64,000 bases of DNA from Bacteroidota bacterium (GCA_019637975.1 JAHBUR010000010.1:82736-146735), one strand, 5' to 3'; positions 36,439 to 46,035 are shown, counted from the stretch's first letter. Numbers and translations are program-made. Notes: generated by a model not told the origin, from the sequence alone.

Positions 36439-37965
36439 ATGAGTTTCCGTTCTGTTCTTCATCTACTTGGCTTTTGCTTGCTGATGCAGACATCCTGCAC
36501 GATTGAGGATTTTGCATGGGATAATCCCATGGACCCCAATTCCGAACTGTACCAACCCAAGACGCCGACTCTGTTTGCACACCCGCTCGTCAATCTGGAA
36601 GGAATCAGACTCGTGGTCTATGTGCAAAGCCCCGCTTACATATCCACGTTTCTGATTGAGCGGCGTTCAGGCGGCGGGGCGTTCGCGCGTGTTGCAGAAA
36701 TTCCCGGGGGAGATCGCGAATACATCGACACCACGATTTTGACAAACACCACGTACACGTATCGCGTAACCTCCTTTTGGAAGAAGAACTCAGCCTCTTC
36801 AAATGAATCATCCGCTACATGGATCTTCTCTCCGCCGACGGGGGCCGCGTTCTTCGTCCCTATGTCAACGGCCGGAGTCGGCATGACATGGACGCTCTAT
36901 TCCGGCTTCGCCAGCGGATTCATTCTCGAACGGTCTGCGGATGGGCAGAATTTCCATGAAGTGTCCAGACTGCCGACCGATGTACGAATTGCAGTAGACT
37001 CCACTGTGACGCCAGGCAACCAATATTCATATCGTGTTCGTGCATTCACTCCACGAAGTATCAGCAATCCTTCAAACACGGTTCGCGTACAGTTCCTGCA
37101 AGCAGCGCTGTATTCACTACCGCCAAAGCACTTGCCCTCATCGGTCACGTCGGTTGCATTTTCGCCCGATGGAAGGCATTGGGTATCCGGCTCGGGAGAG
37201 TTGTGTCAGACGTGGACGTTGGGAACTTCGTCCCAAGTTGTGGAAATGCTGAACCCCCTTGTCACGGCAGTTGCCTCATCGGGACCCATTATTGCGGCAA
37301 GCGGAACAACCCGCTCGATAGCATTGAGATTCGAACCGTTTGCAACCATGGTGATTTCTCCGGTCGTTCCGGCAAAAGCCATCGCATTTTCCGTGGATGG
37401 TTCGCGGATCGCCACGTGTACCGTCCAGGGAGTTGCAATCTCCTTCTCCTCGTCAGGAAGCGACTTGCGTTCGTTCCAATATGACTCAACCCGCTCGGCG
37501 GCATTTCGTCCCGACGGGTCAATGTTCGCCGTCGGCGCGGATGGCAGAGTCGGAGTCTGGCTGGCAAGTGCAAATACGTATACTTTCGTACACAGTATTC
37601 AGGTTCCCGGCAACAACAATATTCGGGTCGGGTTCTCCTCAGACGGAACCCGGATCATTGGTGGCGGTACCGACGGGATAATTCGGGTCTGGGATGCGGT
37701 CGCCGGCACCGAAGTCAACTCGTGGCACACCGGCAGCCCGATCAAGTCCCTTTCATCAGTGGCTGGACAAATATTGACTGTCGGCGGCTCCGATGCTCAT
37801 TTGTGGGATTTCAACAGCGGAACGCTTGATCATACCTTCCCAAGCGGAGGATTAACGCCGACAACGGGTGACTTGTCTACGAATGGCAGGTTGGTTCTGG
37901 TCGGACATTCGAACGGCACGGTAAACCTCTGGTCGTTCGGAAATCATTGGTGGATAGTGCCCTAA
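36439..37965 (+). CDS. Lipoprotein with FN3-like and WD40-like repeats (paralogue 2)
   Basis: A 508-residue lipoprotein (lipobox 'LLMQTSCTIEDF') and full-length paralogue of the 34822-36342 product. Matching blocks are 'VDSTVTPGNQYSYRVRAFT', 'VAFSPDGRHWVSGSGELCQTW', 'SDGTRIIGGGTDGIIRVWD' and 'SNGTVNLWSFGNHW'. The conserved leader with GAGGTGACTC precedes the ATG in both. It ends only six bases before the convergent 37972-38733 gene, with no terminator visible between them. Ligand and function unknown. Confidence 0.87.
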   Translation: MSFRSVLHLLGFCLLMQTSCTIEDFAWDNPMDPNSELYQPKTPTLFAHPLVNLEGIRLVVYVQSPAYISTFLIERRSGGGAFARVAEIPGGDREYIDTTILTNTTYTYRVTSFWKKNSASSNESSATWIFSPPTGAAFFVPMSTAGVGMTWTLYSGFASGFILERSADGQNFHEVSRLPTDVRIAVDSTVTPGNQYSYRVRAFTPRSISNPSNTVRVQFLQAALYSLPPKHLPSSVTSVAFSPDGRHWVSGSGELCQTWTLGTSSQVVEMLNPLVTAVASSGPIIAASGTTRSIALRFEPFATMVISPVVPAKAIAFSVDGSRIATCTVQGVAISFSSSGSDLRSFQYDSTRSAAFRPDGSMFAVGADGRVGVWLASANTYTFVHSIQVPGNNNIRVGFSSDGTRIIGGGTDGIIRVWDAVAGTEVNSWHTGSPIKSLSSVAGQILTVGGSDAHLWDFNSGTLDHTFPSGGLTPTTGDLSTNGRLVLVGHSNGTVNLWSFGNHWWIVP

Positions 37966-37971
37966 ACAGGC

Positions 37972-38733
37972 CTATGTCTCCTGATCAAACCCCGGTCGGA
38001 TGAATTTCCTGGCATCAGGAAACTCTTGCTCAAGAGACTTGCGCATTTGTTCAAGCTGCACAATGACGTCCCACAAGGCATCGGACTCGGAATGCAAATG
38101 CTGCGTCAATTCATGCCACGCCTCACAAGAGCGGTCAATGCAAATAAGCGCCACTTTCGTCGAGCCGTTGATGTAGTGTGAATCTCCTCCCACTATTCTT
38201 CTGGTGGCCAGAGCGTCGATCACCTTTTCAAGGATCAGGCTTCGGTAGCGGTAAATGACTTCATTCGCATTTTCGATGGCATCGAACGTCGAACGCGGAT
38301 CGCTAATTCCCATCTCGTCCTCGCTTTCCAGCTCGTCGGCTTTTTCTTCGTACACGCTTCTGCTCTTTTCAAACCACTCGCCGACAAATGTGCCGTATCG
38401 CAGAACCTCGATGGCAAGCGGAAGCTCCCGCACTTCAAGGCACATATCCTTGTACACCTGCCGGAATGACTGCAACTCCTCGTCGGTGAAATTCAGCCCG
38501 TCGTCACCCAGGATCTCTTTCATCGTCTCGATGGAAAGAATGTACGGTTCTTCTATTGCATCAAGAAACTCTTCCACCGTCTGGTACGTCCCCTCCCTCA
38601 AGGGGCCTTCGTCCATTGCATAGGCATAGCAGCGTTTGGTGAACGCGCATCGTTCACACCAACGATCACAGTACTCGTCAATGCCCTTGATGAAGGGTGA
38701 TTGCCTGTCAGCGGTTGAGTCTTCATTCGCCAT
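37972..38733 (-). CDS. Conserved-looking protein with N-terminal Cys cluster, function unknown
   Basis: A 253-residue soluble protein. The N-terminus contains 'EYCDRWCERCAFTKRCYAYAM' in pieces, i.e. C-x3-C-x2-C-x5-C, which could bind zinc or an iron-sulfur cluster. The rest is rich in acidic residues and predicted mostly helical ('VEEFLDAIEEPYILSIETMK', 'ENANEVIYRYRSLILEKVID'). It lies 36 bases downstream of the amine oxidase gene on the same strand, so co-transcription is possible. No family recognised. Confidence 0.75.
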   Translation of the reverse strand: MANEDSTADRQSPFIKGIDEYCDRWCERCAFTKRCYAYAMDEGPLREGTYQTVEEFLDAIEEPYILSIETMKEILGDDGLNFTDEELQSFRQVYKDMCLEVRELPLAIEVLRYGTFVGEWFEKSRSVYEEKADELESEDEMGISDPRSTFDAIENANEVIYRYRSLILEKVIDALATRRIVGGDSHYINGSTKVALICIDRSCEAWHELTQHLHSESDALWDVIVQLEQMRKSLEQEFPDARKFIRPGFDQET

Positions 38734-38769
38734 TGTCAGTCCATATTGTGTTGAGATGGTGGGAAGCTG

Positions 38770-40134
38770 TCAGGAATTCAACAACGCCCTCGCCGCCTCT
38801 TCGCCCGTCACCACCGCGCCTTCCATGAATCCCTGCCAGTCTGCAATATGCTCGCCCGCAAAGAACACCCGCCGGTGCGGCTTCGCCAGAACGGGCTGAA
38901 GTGTAAACCACTGATCCTTCCCGTAGATAGCATACGCCCCCATCGAATGCGGGTCGTTGCCCCAGTAGTAGTTGACTTGCCGGACAATCTTTTCGGATAC
39001 ATCGCCGAAGCCGGGACGCAGCGCATCGGCGATGATGCGTTTGCGGTACTCGTTGTTCTGTCGCGCAATCACATCCGCTTTGTCGCCAATCGAATACGAA
39101 ATCAAAACACCTTGTGCTGACTGCTGGCTTTTTGTGGCGTGATAGAAGTAGTGGGCGTTAGAGTCTGTAAGAAGATCAAATGCCTCGTCCTGCCAGAACC
39201 GTTCGTTGAACAGGACGGCATGTTTGTTAATGCGGGAATATTGCAGTGCATTCAACGCCATCATTTTCTCTTTCGGTAATTCCGGTGACCATTGAATGCT
39301 GCCGATGGCAAATGTTGGAATCGTGCAAATGACGAAATCGCAAACGAATGTCGAGCCGTCTTCGCATGTAACGGTCGTTGATTTGCTCTCCTGCTTCACG
39401 GAGGTGACCTTGTGCTGCAGCTTGACTTTATCGAGTCCGATGTTCTCCGCCATTGCATGAGGGAGCCGGCTGTTGCCACCGCGGATTTTCAAATCCATTT
39501 CATTCTTCGGGCTTGATTCCGCATATTCGGTGATTGCCGGATAGCCGGACACATGCCGGATACTCTCGCCGAAATCCGTGCTATCGGCAAGTTCCCGCAA
39601 ATCCAAATCACGCTCATTGATGCCGTGATTCACCAAATGGCGCCACCAATCTGTTCTATCAAGCCCCCGCTTCTGTACTTCCGACATCTTCCCGAAATCC
39701 GCCAACAACTTCTCGAACTTTGCATTCCATTCTTGCGAAAATCCCCACTTCCCGGACGGCGAGTATTCGTTTTTATAGATGAGATGGGTTTCGAATTGAT
39801 TATTGAAGAGTTCGAGATTGAATTCCTTGCACAAAGCAATGACTCGTTCGTGCGAGTTGCCGACCCATTCGGCGCCGAGTTCGATGGTGAGTTTCTTCTC
39901 ATCATCGATTTCATGGGAGAGAACCCTGCCGCCGATTCTGTTGCGGGCTTCAAGAACAACAACCTCGATGTTCTGCTTCGTGAGTTCGTATGCCGCCGAA
40001 AGTCCGGCAAGTCCTGCGCCGAGCACAACTACACGGGGCTTCTTGTTCTTTGCCTGAGAGAACCCTTTGTCCGACAGCATCATGCCGGCAGAAAGGATTG
40101 CGGATTGTTGCAAAAACTCGCGGCGGGTACTCAT
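38770..40134 (-). CDS. FAD-dependent amine oxidase with Tat-like signal
   Basis: A 454-residue flavoprotein of the monoamine oxidase family. A twin-arginine-type leader (MSTRREFLQQSAILSAGMML) suggests export in folded form. FAD motifs are 'VVVLGAGLAGLSAAYEL', 'EARNRIGGRVLS', and at the C-terminus 'VFFAGEHIADWQGFMEGAVVTGEEAA'. The frame extends upstream to 40335, but ATG 40134 has GGAGG before it and begins the Tat motif. The family oxidises primary or secondary amines or amino acids to imines, releasing peroxide; the substrate is not predictable. A role in amino-acid use would suit the neighbourhood. Confidence 0.92.
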   Translation of the reverse strand: MSTRREFLQQSAILSAGMMLSDKGFSQAKNKKPRVVVLGAGLAGLSAAYELTKQNIEVVVLEARNRIGGRVLSHEIDDEKKLTIELGAEWVGNSHERVIALCKEFNLELFNNQFETHLIYKNEYSPSGKWGFSQEWNAKFEKLLADFGKMSEVQKRGLDRTDWWRHLVNHGINERDLDLRELADSTDFGESIRHVSGYPAITEYAESSPKNEMDLKIRGGNSRLPHAMAENIGLDKVKLQHKVTSVKQESKSTTVTCEDGSTFVCDFVICTIPTFAIGSIQWSPELPKEKMMALNALQYSRINKHAVLFNERFWQDEAFDLLTDSNAHYFYHATKSQQSAQGVLISYSIGDKADVIARQNNEYRKRIIADALRPGFGDVSEKIVRQVNYYWGNDPHSMGAYAIYGKDQWFTLQPVLAKPHRRVFFAGEHIADWQGFMEGAVVTGEEAARALLNS

Positions 40135-40177
40135 ACGGAAGCCTCCGTGAATATGATTGTAAGAGAACGTTAAATTG

Positions 40178-40214
40178 AAAAGAAAAGGCCGGTACGCAAA
40201 CAAACGTACCGGCC
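40178..40214 (-). terminator. Rho-independent terminator after the 40266-40640 gene
   Basis: A perfect 10-bp stem (GGCCGGTACG / CGTACCGGCC) with an eight-base loop is followed on the minus strand by TTTTCTTTTC. It isolates the amine oxidase gene from its upstream neighbour. Confidence 0.9.
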
Positions 40215-40265
40215 CAAATCTACAACGTGAAGAGTTGGATTGCAAGATGCAGCCCGATGTTTTCC

Positions 40266-40640
40266 CTATTCGGTTTTCTTCAATACCCGCGCAGAAACAA
40301 ACGACTTGACGGTCAACGCTACGAACGCCAGACAAATTACTGCCATAATAGATTGAGCAATTGCAGCTTCCGGACGATCAATGGCCTCACCACCCATCAT
40401 TCGAAATACCTTCCAAATTCCGCCAACTGAACCGATAAATCCAAGTAATCCCACAACTGCGGCAGCGTGCATTGCATGTTTTCGCATGTTTTCGTTGCGT
40501 GCAATGATTCCAAAGGTAAGCAACAACAAACCAATAATTGCGGGGATCAAGGCTGTAATTGATGCTGCTCCTGTAGCAATGTAACCGACAATTCCGAGCA
40601 CAATCAACACGACTCCAAAGCCGACTGTGGTATTTGCCAT
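40266..40640 (-). CDS. Small membrane protein with four transmembrane helices
   Basis: A 124-residue protein with four hydrophobic helices ('VGFGVVLIVLGIVGYIATG', 'SITALIPAIIGLLLLTFGII', 'AAAVVGLLGFIGSVGGIW', 'IMAVICLAFVALTVKSFV'). AGGAG lies upstream of the ATG at 40640, and a strong terminator follows. It appears to be transcribed on its own or after the HAD gene's promoter region. Family unknown. Confidence 0.78.
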   Translation of the reverse strand: MANTTVGFGVVLIVLGIVGYIATGAASITALIPAIIGLLLLTFGIIARNENMRKHAMHAAAVVGLLGFIGSVGGIWKVFRMMGGEAIDRPEAAIAQSIMAVICLAFVALTVKSFVSARVLKKTE

Positions 40641-40694
40641 TGTATTTCTTCTCCTATAAATGTTATATAAAGAAAACCGCGAGGTATTGGACGA

Positions 40695-41360
40695 CTATAT
40701 GATCTGAGGTAGAACGTGGAGAACATCCGAAAGCGATTGTTCAACATGAAGCGCAAACGCAACAACATCTGCCCCCGGGGGCTTCAGATCCGGCACGATG
40801 ATCACCGACATGCCGGCGGCATGCGCCGATCGGGCACCTGCATCCGAGTCTTCAAGAACAAGACACCCGTTCGCGCTTACGTCTAATCGTCCGGCTGTCT
40901 CAAGATAAATGTCGGGGGCAGGTTTACCCCGATGTACGTCGTCGCCTGAAACGACAACCCGAAACCGTTCGAACAGTCCCGTTCGCTTCAACTTCATTGC
41001 CGCGCGTTCCCGCGTTGACGATGTTGCAACAGCTTTGCGAATCCCCCTCCCGTCTAAAAAATCAAGCAACTCAAGCAATCCCGGTTTTAACGGTATGCCG
41101 ACGTTGATGATATGATCGTCCGTGTATGAGAGACGGAGTGCCTTCAACTCATCCAAAGCCACTTCCTCGCCGAGATTCCTGCGAAGAATTGCATCCGAGT
41201 CGGGACCGGTTCTGCCGATCATTTCATGCACGACGTGCTCGGTCAGCGGATAGCCCATTTCGGAACTTGCCCGCAACCATGCATCGGAGGCAATCCGCTC
41301 GGTATCAATCATGAGACCGTCAAGGTCGAAAATCACCGCCTCGAATTTCGTTCCGGGCAT
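40695..41360 (-). CDS. HAD-superfamily phosphatase/phosphoglucomutase-like protein
   Basis: A 221-residue HAD subfamily IA enzyme. Motif I is 'VIFDLDGLMIDTE' (Asp12 nucleophile, Asp14), motif II is the Ser in 'AVATSSTRE', motif III the Lys in 'RGKPAPDIY', and motif IV the 'LVLEDSDAG' acidic pair. A helical cap lies between motifs I and II. The family covers beta-phosphoglucomutases and small sugar-phosphate phosphatases; which of these applies is not clear. The start is seven bases after the ettA stop, so both are probably co-transcribed. Confidence 0.92.
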   Translation of the reverse strand: MPGTKFEAVIFDLDGLMIDTERIASDAWLRASSEMGYPLTEHVVHEMIGRTGPDSDAILRRNLGEEVALDELKALRLSYTDDHIINVGIPLKPGLLELLDFLDGRGIRKAVATSSTRERAAMKLKRTGLFERFRVVVSGDDVHRGKPAPDIYLETAGRLDVSANGCLVLEDSDAGARSAHAAGMSVIIVPDLKPPGADVVAFALHVEQSLSDVLHVLPQII

Positions 41361-41367
41361 TCGGCGG

Positions 41368-43041
41368 TTACTCCCTCATCAGTTTTTTGTACTTGATGCG
41401 ATGCGGCCGGTCGGCGTCGATGCCGTACCGCTTCAGCATATCCTCGTGATATTCGGAGTAGTTGCCGTCATACCACACAACTTTGCTGTCGCCTTCAAAA
41501 GCAAGAATATGCGTTGCGACACGATCGAGAAACCAGCGGTCGTGGGAAATAACAACGGCGCAGCCTGCAAAGTTCAGCAACGCTTCTTCCAGCGCCCGTA
41601 ACGTGTTGACATCGAGATCGTTTGTCGGTTCGTCGAGAAGCAGTACGTTTGCGCCTTCACGCAGGACTTTGGCAAGATGCACACGATTCCTCTCGCCCCC
41701 GGAGAGGATTCCGACCGGCTTCTGCTGATCTGTTCCGCTGAAGTTGAAGCGCGCAACATACGCTCGCGAATTCATTTCACGATTGCCGAGCATGATCAAA
41801 TCTTCGCCACCGGAAATTTCCTGCCAGATTGTTTTGTCCGGATCGAGCGGGCGGTTCTGATCGACATAGCCGAGCTTGACTGTATCACCGATTGCAAATG
41901 TACCGGAGTCGGGTTTTTCATCCCCCGTAATCATTCTGAAGAGCGTTGTCTTTCCTGCACCGTTCGGGCCGATAATGCCGATGATACCGCCGGGCGGCAG
42001 CATGAAGCTCATATCTTCGTAGAGAAGATTTTCGCCGTAGGCTTTGGCGACATTCTTTGCCTCGATCACCACGTTGCCCAACCGGGGGCCGGGCGGGACG
42101 TAGATTTCGATCTCCTCGTTCCGTTTGTCTTTTTGCTCGGCGAGCATTTTTTCGTAGGCGGCAATGCGCGCTTTGCTCTTGGCGTGACGCCCTTTCGGAT
42201 TCATCCGGACCCATTCCAACTCTTCCGCTAATGCCCTCTGCCGCTTCGATTCCTGTTTCTCTTCAACCGCAAGTCGCTGCCGCTTCTGCTCAAGCCAGGA
42301 CGAATAGTTACCCTCGAACGGAATGCCCTCTCCGCGATCCAATTCCAAAATCCATCCCGCAACATTATCAAGGAAGTAGCGATCGTGCGTCACCGCGAGA
42401 ACCGTGCCTTTGTATTGCGCAAGATGCTGCTCAAGCCATCCGACCGACTCTGCATCAAGATGGTTGGTCGGTTCGTCTAACAGAAGCACGTCGGGTTCCT
42501 CCAGAAGCAAACGACACAGTGCAACACGGCGCCGTTCGCCACCCGAAAGAACTTTCACGGGCGTTTCGCCCGGCGGACATCGCAATGCATCCATCGCTTG
42601 CTCGAGCTTGCTGTCAAGATCCCATGCATTGAGATGATCGATCCTCTCCTGCAGCTTTCCTTGTTTCTCCAGCAACGCATCGTAATCCGCGTCGGGCTCC
42701 GAGAATTTTGCGCTGATAGCTTCGTACTCTTTCAGCAACTTCACTGTATTTGAGACGCCTTCCTCGACGATATCCTTTACCGTTTTTGAGTTATCGAGTT
42801 CAGGTTCTTGAGGGAGATAGCCGAATGTGATCCCTTTCTGTGCTGTAATGTTGCCGAGATAGTCTTTGTCAACACCGGCAATGAGCTTGAGCAGAGTACT
42901 TTTTCCGGCGCCGTTCAGGCCGAGCACACCGATTTTCGCCCCGTAGAAGAATGAAAGGTAGATGTCTTTGAGAATTTGTTTGTTGGGCTTGACGACTTTC
43001 CCGACCCCAACCATCGAGAAGTTGATCTTGTTGTCACTCAT
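41368..43041 (-). CDS. ettA: Energy-dependent translational throttle protein EttA (ABC-F)
   Basis: A 557-residue cytosolic ABC-F ATPase, a length typical of EttA. Two nucleotide-binding domains are seen: Walker A 'GLNGAGKST' and 'GPNGAGKTT', signatures 'LSGGERRRVAL' and 'LSGGERNRVHL', Walker B 'VLLLDEPTNHLD' and 'VLLLDEPTNDLD'. The inter-domain linker ('EELEWVRMNPKGRHAKSKARI') is the P-site tRNA-interaction motif region characteristic of EttA. It binds the ribosomal E site and gates elongation by ATP/ADP ratio. The N-terminal 'MVGVGKVVKPNKQILKDI' is also typical of the subfamily. Confidence 0.96.
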   Translation of the reverse strand: MSDNKINFSMVGVGKVVKPNKQILKDIYLSFFYGAKIGVLGLNGAGKSTLLKLIAGVDKDYLGNITAQKGITFGYLPQEPELDNSKTVKDIVEEGVSNTVKLLKEYEAISAKFSEPDADYDALLEKQGKLQERIDHLNAWDLDSKLEQAMDALRCPPGETPVKVLSGGERRRVALCRLLLEEPDVLLLDEPTNHLDAESVGWLEQHLAQYKGTVLAVTHDRYFLDNVAGWILELDRGEGIPFEGNYSSWLEQKRQRLAVEEKQESKRQRALAEELEWVRMNPKGRHAKSKARIAAYEKMLAEQKDKRNEEIEIYVPPGPRLGNVVIEAKNVAKAYGENLLYEDMSFMLPPGGIIGIIGPNGAGKTTLFRMITGDEKPDSGTFAIGDTVKLGYVDQNRPLDPDKTIWQEISGGEDLIMLGNREMNSRAYVARFNFSGTDQQKPVGILSGGERNRVHLAKVLREGANVLLLDEPTNDLDVNTLRALEEALLNFAGCAVVISHDRWFLDRVATHILAFEGDSKVVWYDGNYSEYHEDMLKRYGIDADRPHRIKYKKLMRE

Positions 43042-43114
43042 GAAGAAATGGATTCCTGATTTTTGAATTGTTCAATATAACGAAAATGAGGGAAGGGAGA
43101 AAACGCTGAAGGTG

Positions 43115-43146
43115 ACGAAACACAAACCCCGCATCGCTGCGGGGTT
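43115..43146 (-). terminator. Rho-independent terminator after the SGNH hydrolase gene
   Basis: A 9-bp stem (AACCCCGCA / TGCGGGGTT) with a four-base loop lies 27 bases past the stop; the minus strand continues TGTGTTTCG, a short T-rich tail. Confidence 0.75.
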
Positions 43147-43172
43147 CAGTTATTGAAGCAACTCCGTTAGGG

Positions 43173-44621
43173 CTATTCCTTTCCTCCCCACAACAACTCA
43201 AGATCACGAAATGCCTCAACTGGTATTGAAGCAATCGCATCAGCAGGGATTTTGCCGGGCGGACAAGGGATCGCCGGGATTCCCGAGACATGTACCATCG
43301 CGAGACTCATGCCCCAAGTCGCGTTGATGACCTTGATGAACTCGTTGGCCATCACCCCGGCTCCACGAGAAGAAGGATGAACGCCGTCAAGACTGAACAG
43401 TCCGCCGGTGATATAATCCGTTGTGAATCTTTGCCCGCAGGAATAGAATCCATTTGCCTTCACGTTGTTGAAGAATGTATTGATGTCAACAAGCGCTGCG
43501 CTGTTGGCACTTGCAGCGGCTGCAATCACCGCGTTGAAATCGGAGATAGCTGTCGCGGCAATAGCCTGCTCATCTGCGTCGAGTGTCAACGCATCGGGCC
43601 ACGGGTTTTGCGGATGCACCCCGAACGGCTTTGTTGTATCAATGCCTGCCGGCAGCGCCGGGTAGTTCTTGTCCCGATACCACTTGCCTCCGGGCTGGCC
43701 AACAAGCGAGGCATACGTGCTGCCGGCAAGTGTGAGCAGCGGAGCGTTGGCTTCCGAGCACCGCGTGGAATCAAAGGCAACACCTGTATTGCCATGCTTC
43801 TGATAGCGAAGATATACTCCCGACGGCAATGATGCAGCTACCTTCTGTCCGATGGTTGTGAAAAACGGAATGGCGGTTACATTGGGAATATTCGCCACCA
43901 CAATCTTTGCATTCGGCAAAGCGGCCCTCAACGAGTCGAGGGCTGCCCTGTACAAAGCGGAGAAGAATATACGTGGAGTAGGCGAACCCGGCGATACACC
44001 GCCGCTTGTTGCATAACCGAGAACGTCGTTGTTGCCGAGCCAGAATGTTACTAGATCGGGGTTGAGCGAGCGGGCCTGAGCAAGAATGCTCTTTCCGAAT
44101 GCCGCCGAACGGAGAATGTATGGGAACATGAAGTTGTTGCGCAACTGTGCCTTCACCGTGAAGTCGGTTGTGTCAAGAAAATCAAACACAACAGCGCCCG
44201 GAACACCAAGATTATCGTACGGACGCGCTAACGCCGTATTCTTCGGTACTCCGGTTGCAGGGTTCGGTTGTATCATCGGTCCGTTCATGCTAATCAACTC
44301 CATCCGGCCACCGGTTCCCGGATCGCCCCACAGCGGCTGCTCAAAACTCCCGATGCTTCCGCCTGCTTCCATGATTTGGTGCGCTATGAGATTGGGAAAA
44401 CTGTAACATTGAGCGGATTCATACAGTGCAGCAGATTGGTATCCTGCAGTAAGACTGTTGCCAATGGCAACGTACTTCGCAATCGTGTTGGAGCCCAAGT
44501 GGTTAACGGGGCCGGTCGGAATATCTTTGTGGCATCCGCTGCTGAATATCAAGAGTGGGATGATTGTGAGAATGCAGACGATGAGTTTCATGGTAGTGTT
44601 CCGAAATCGAAGCGTGTTCAT
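43173..44621 (-). CDS. SGNH/GDSL-type lipoprotein hydrolase
   Basis: A 482-residue lipoprotein (lipobox in 'LLIFSSGCHKD') with an SGNH hydrolase fold. Block I is 'YVAIGNSLTAGYQS' (catalytic Ser), block III 'FWLGNNDVLG' (oxyanion Asn), and block V 'LDGVHPSSRGAG' (Asp and His). It should act as a lipase or esterase at the outer membrane. The start ATG 44621 has GGAGG at good spacing. It lies 16 bases after a FadL-type channel gene, a pairing that suggests lipid hydrolysis coupled to fatty-acid uptake. Confidence 0.9.
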   Translation of the reverse strand: MNTLRFRNTTMKLIVCILTIIPLLIFSSGCHKDIPTGPVNHLGSNTIAKYVAIGNSLTAGYQSAALYESAQCYSFPNLIAHQIMEAGGSIGSFEQPLWGDPGTGGRMELISMNGPMIQPNPATGVPKNTALARPYDNLGVPGAVVFDFLDTTDFTVKAQLRNNFMFPYILRSAAFGKSILAQARSLNPDLVTFWLGNNDVLGYATSGGVSPGSPTPRIFFSALYRAALDSLRAALPNAKIVVANIPNVTAIPFFTTIGQKVAASLPSGVYLRYQKHGNTGVAFDSTRCSEANAPLLTLAGSTYASLVGQPGGKWYRDKNYPALPAGIDTTKPFGVHPQNPWPDALTLDADEQAIAATAISDFNAVIAAAASANSAALVDINTFFNNVKANGFYSCGQRFTTDYITGGLFSLDGVHPSSRGAGVMANEFIKVINATWGMSLAMVHVSGIPAIPCPPGKIPADAIASIPVEAFRDLELLWGGKE

Positions 44622-44637
44622 GGTTTTCCTCCATTCA

Positions 44638-45855
44638 TCACAACGTGTAACCGAAGTTGACTGCGAGCAGATGCACCAACGTTTTATAGGTACCGTCGAA
44701 GCTTATCTCGGGAATCGTATTTTCCACTTTTCGGTCACGGAAGTCGAGATACAGGTATGCAATATCGATGCTGAAATGCGGCGAGAAGAGATAACCGAAA
44801 CCAATGTTGTACCCGTCGCGGTCGGCATCGGGAAGCATGGGCTCCATGTATTCCGATCTGACCGGAGACCGGTCGTAGAAATATCCGGCGCGGATTCGCC
44901 AGTCATCGTTGAGCGCGTATTCGCCTCCAAAACGGATGATGTATGAGTCCTTGTAGTTTTTCGGTGCGACACTCTTCGAATTGTTGGCCTTGAACTCAAG
45001 AACGAGTTCGTTATAGGACGACCATCCGACAAACTGATAGTCTGCTTCAAGCTCCAACTCTTCGAATGGCTTGTACGCTACGCCAATCAAGGCCGTTGCA
45101 GGAAGCTCGATGGAACTCGCCGCGTCACCATTCGGCAGCACACCGTAGCCGGGTGTGAACGTCGCTTTCCCCGTTGCATCAACTTTGACTGGACTCCGGT
45201 ACGAAGCGCCGACGGAAAACCCGGGAGCGATTTTGAACAATGCACCGGCATTGAATCCCCAGCCCGTTGCATTCATATCAATGCTGACTCGCGGGTCTCC
45301 GAATCCTGTGTTGATTGCGCGCTCGAGCAATACACTCCCCGTCACAAAGTTCACGCCCGCTCCCACGGAGAAATCCTCCGTGATGCGGTACGAGAGAGTG
45401 GGGGAGATGAAAAACGTCTTTAAATCCACTTTCGTGGTGAGAAATCTTCCTGCCCAATCCACATTCCATTCCGTGCCGAGACCGTAGGGATTGTTGACAC
45501 CTATTGCAGCAGTCAAGCCGTCGGCCATTGGATATGAAAAGTAGATGTTGATCGGAGTGAACACGTTTTTTACCAGGTCCGTTTGCTCATTGGAATTGTG
45601 CTGGTACGGACCGTAGAAAGATGTCGCAGGAATAATCAGCGTTGCTCCCGCATACGCCGAACTCTGTGTTTGAAAAGCCAATCCGGCAGGATTGAAGTAG
45701 ATTGCCGAAGGATCATAAGCCCGGGCAGCAAAGGCGCCTGCTTGCGCCATCGCCCGTGCTCCGTGCTCGTTAAGCTGAAATCCGCCGGAGTATGTCAACG
45801 ATGCAGCCATCAAGCTAACGAGAAACACCAAGGGAAAACGTTTCATGCGTTTCAT
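44638..45855 (-). CDS. FadL/TodX-family outer-membrane channel
   Basis: A 405-residue OMPP1/FadL-type barrel. The signal peptide (PLVFLVSLMAASLTYSG) is followed by the diagnostic N-terminal 'GFQLNEHGARAMAQAGAFAARAYD' region and 'SAIYFNPAGLAF', then alternating beta strands ending in 'HLLAVNFGYTL'. Such proteins import long-chain fatty acids or other hydrophobic compounds. I take ATG 45855 (GGAG nine bases upstream) over the longer frame. It forms a two-gene unit with the SGNH hydrolase downstream. Confidence 0.92.
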   Translation of the reverse strand: MKRMKRFPLVFLVSLMAASLTYSGGFQLNEHGARAMAQAGAFAARAYDPSAIYFNPAGLAFQTQSSAYAGATLIIPATSFYGPYQHNSNEQTDLVKNVFTPINIYFSYPMADGLTAAIGVNNPYGLGTEWNVDWAGRFLTTKVDLKTFFISPTLSYRITEDFSVGAGVNFVTGSVLLERAINTGFGDPRVSIDMNATGWGFNAGALFKIAPGFSVGASYRSPVKVDATGKATFTPGYGVLPNGDAASSIELPATALIGVAYKPFEELELEADYQFVGWSSYNELVLEFKANNSKSVAPKNYKDSYIIRFGGEYALNDDWRIRAGYFYDRSPVRSEYMEPMLPDADRDGYNIGFGYLFSPHFSIDIAYLYLDFRDRKVENTIPEISFDGTYKTLVHLLAVNFGYTL

Positions 45856-46001
45856 AAAAGAGAACTCCATGTGATACAGAAACCGGGATTGTAGCAAAAG
45901 GCAACGCCGACACAGCCCACAGAGGGGCCTGCCGACGCGTTACGTGCCGCTTCTTGAACAAAGAACAGAAAGGATAAACTACGGTATTAGAATGGTAGAA
46001 C

Positions 46002-46035
46002 GGAAGAAACAAACAGCGGTTTACCACCCCGCTGT
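46002..46035 (-). terminator. Rho-independent terminator after fahA
   Basis: A 7-bp stem (ACAGCGG / CCGCTGT, 46013-46035) followed on the minus strand by TTGTTTCTTCC, 43 bases past the fahA stop. Confidence 0.75.
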
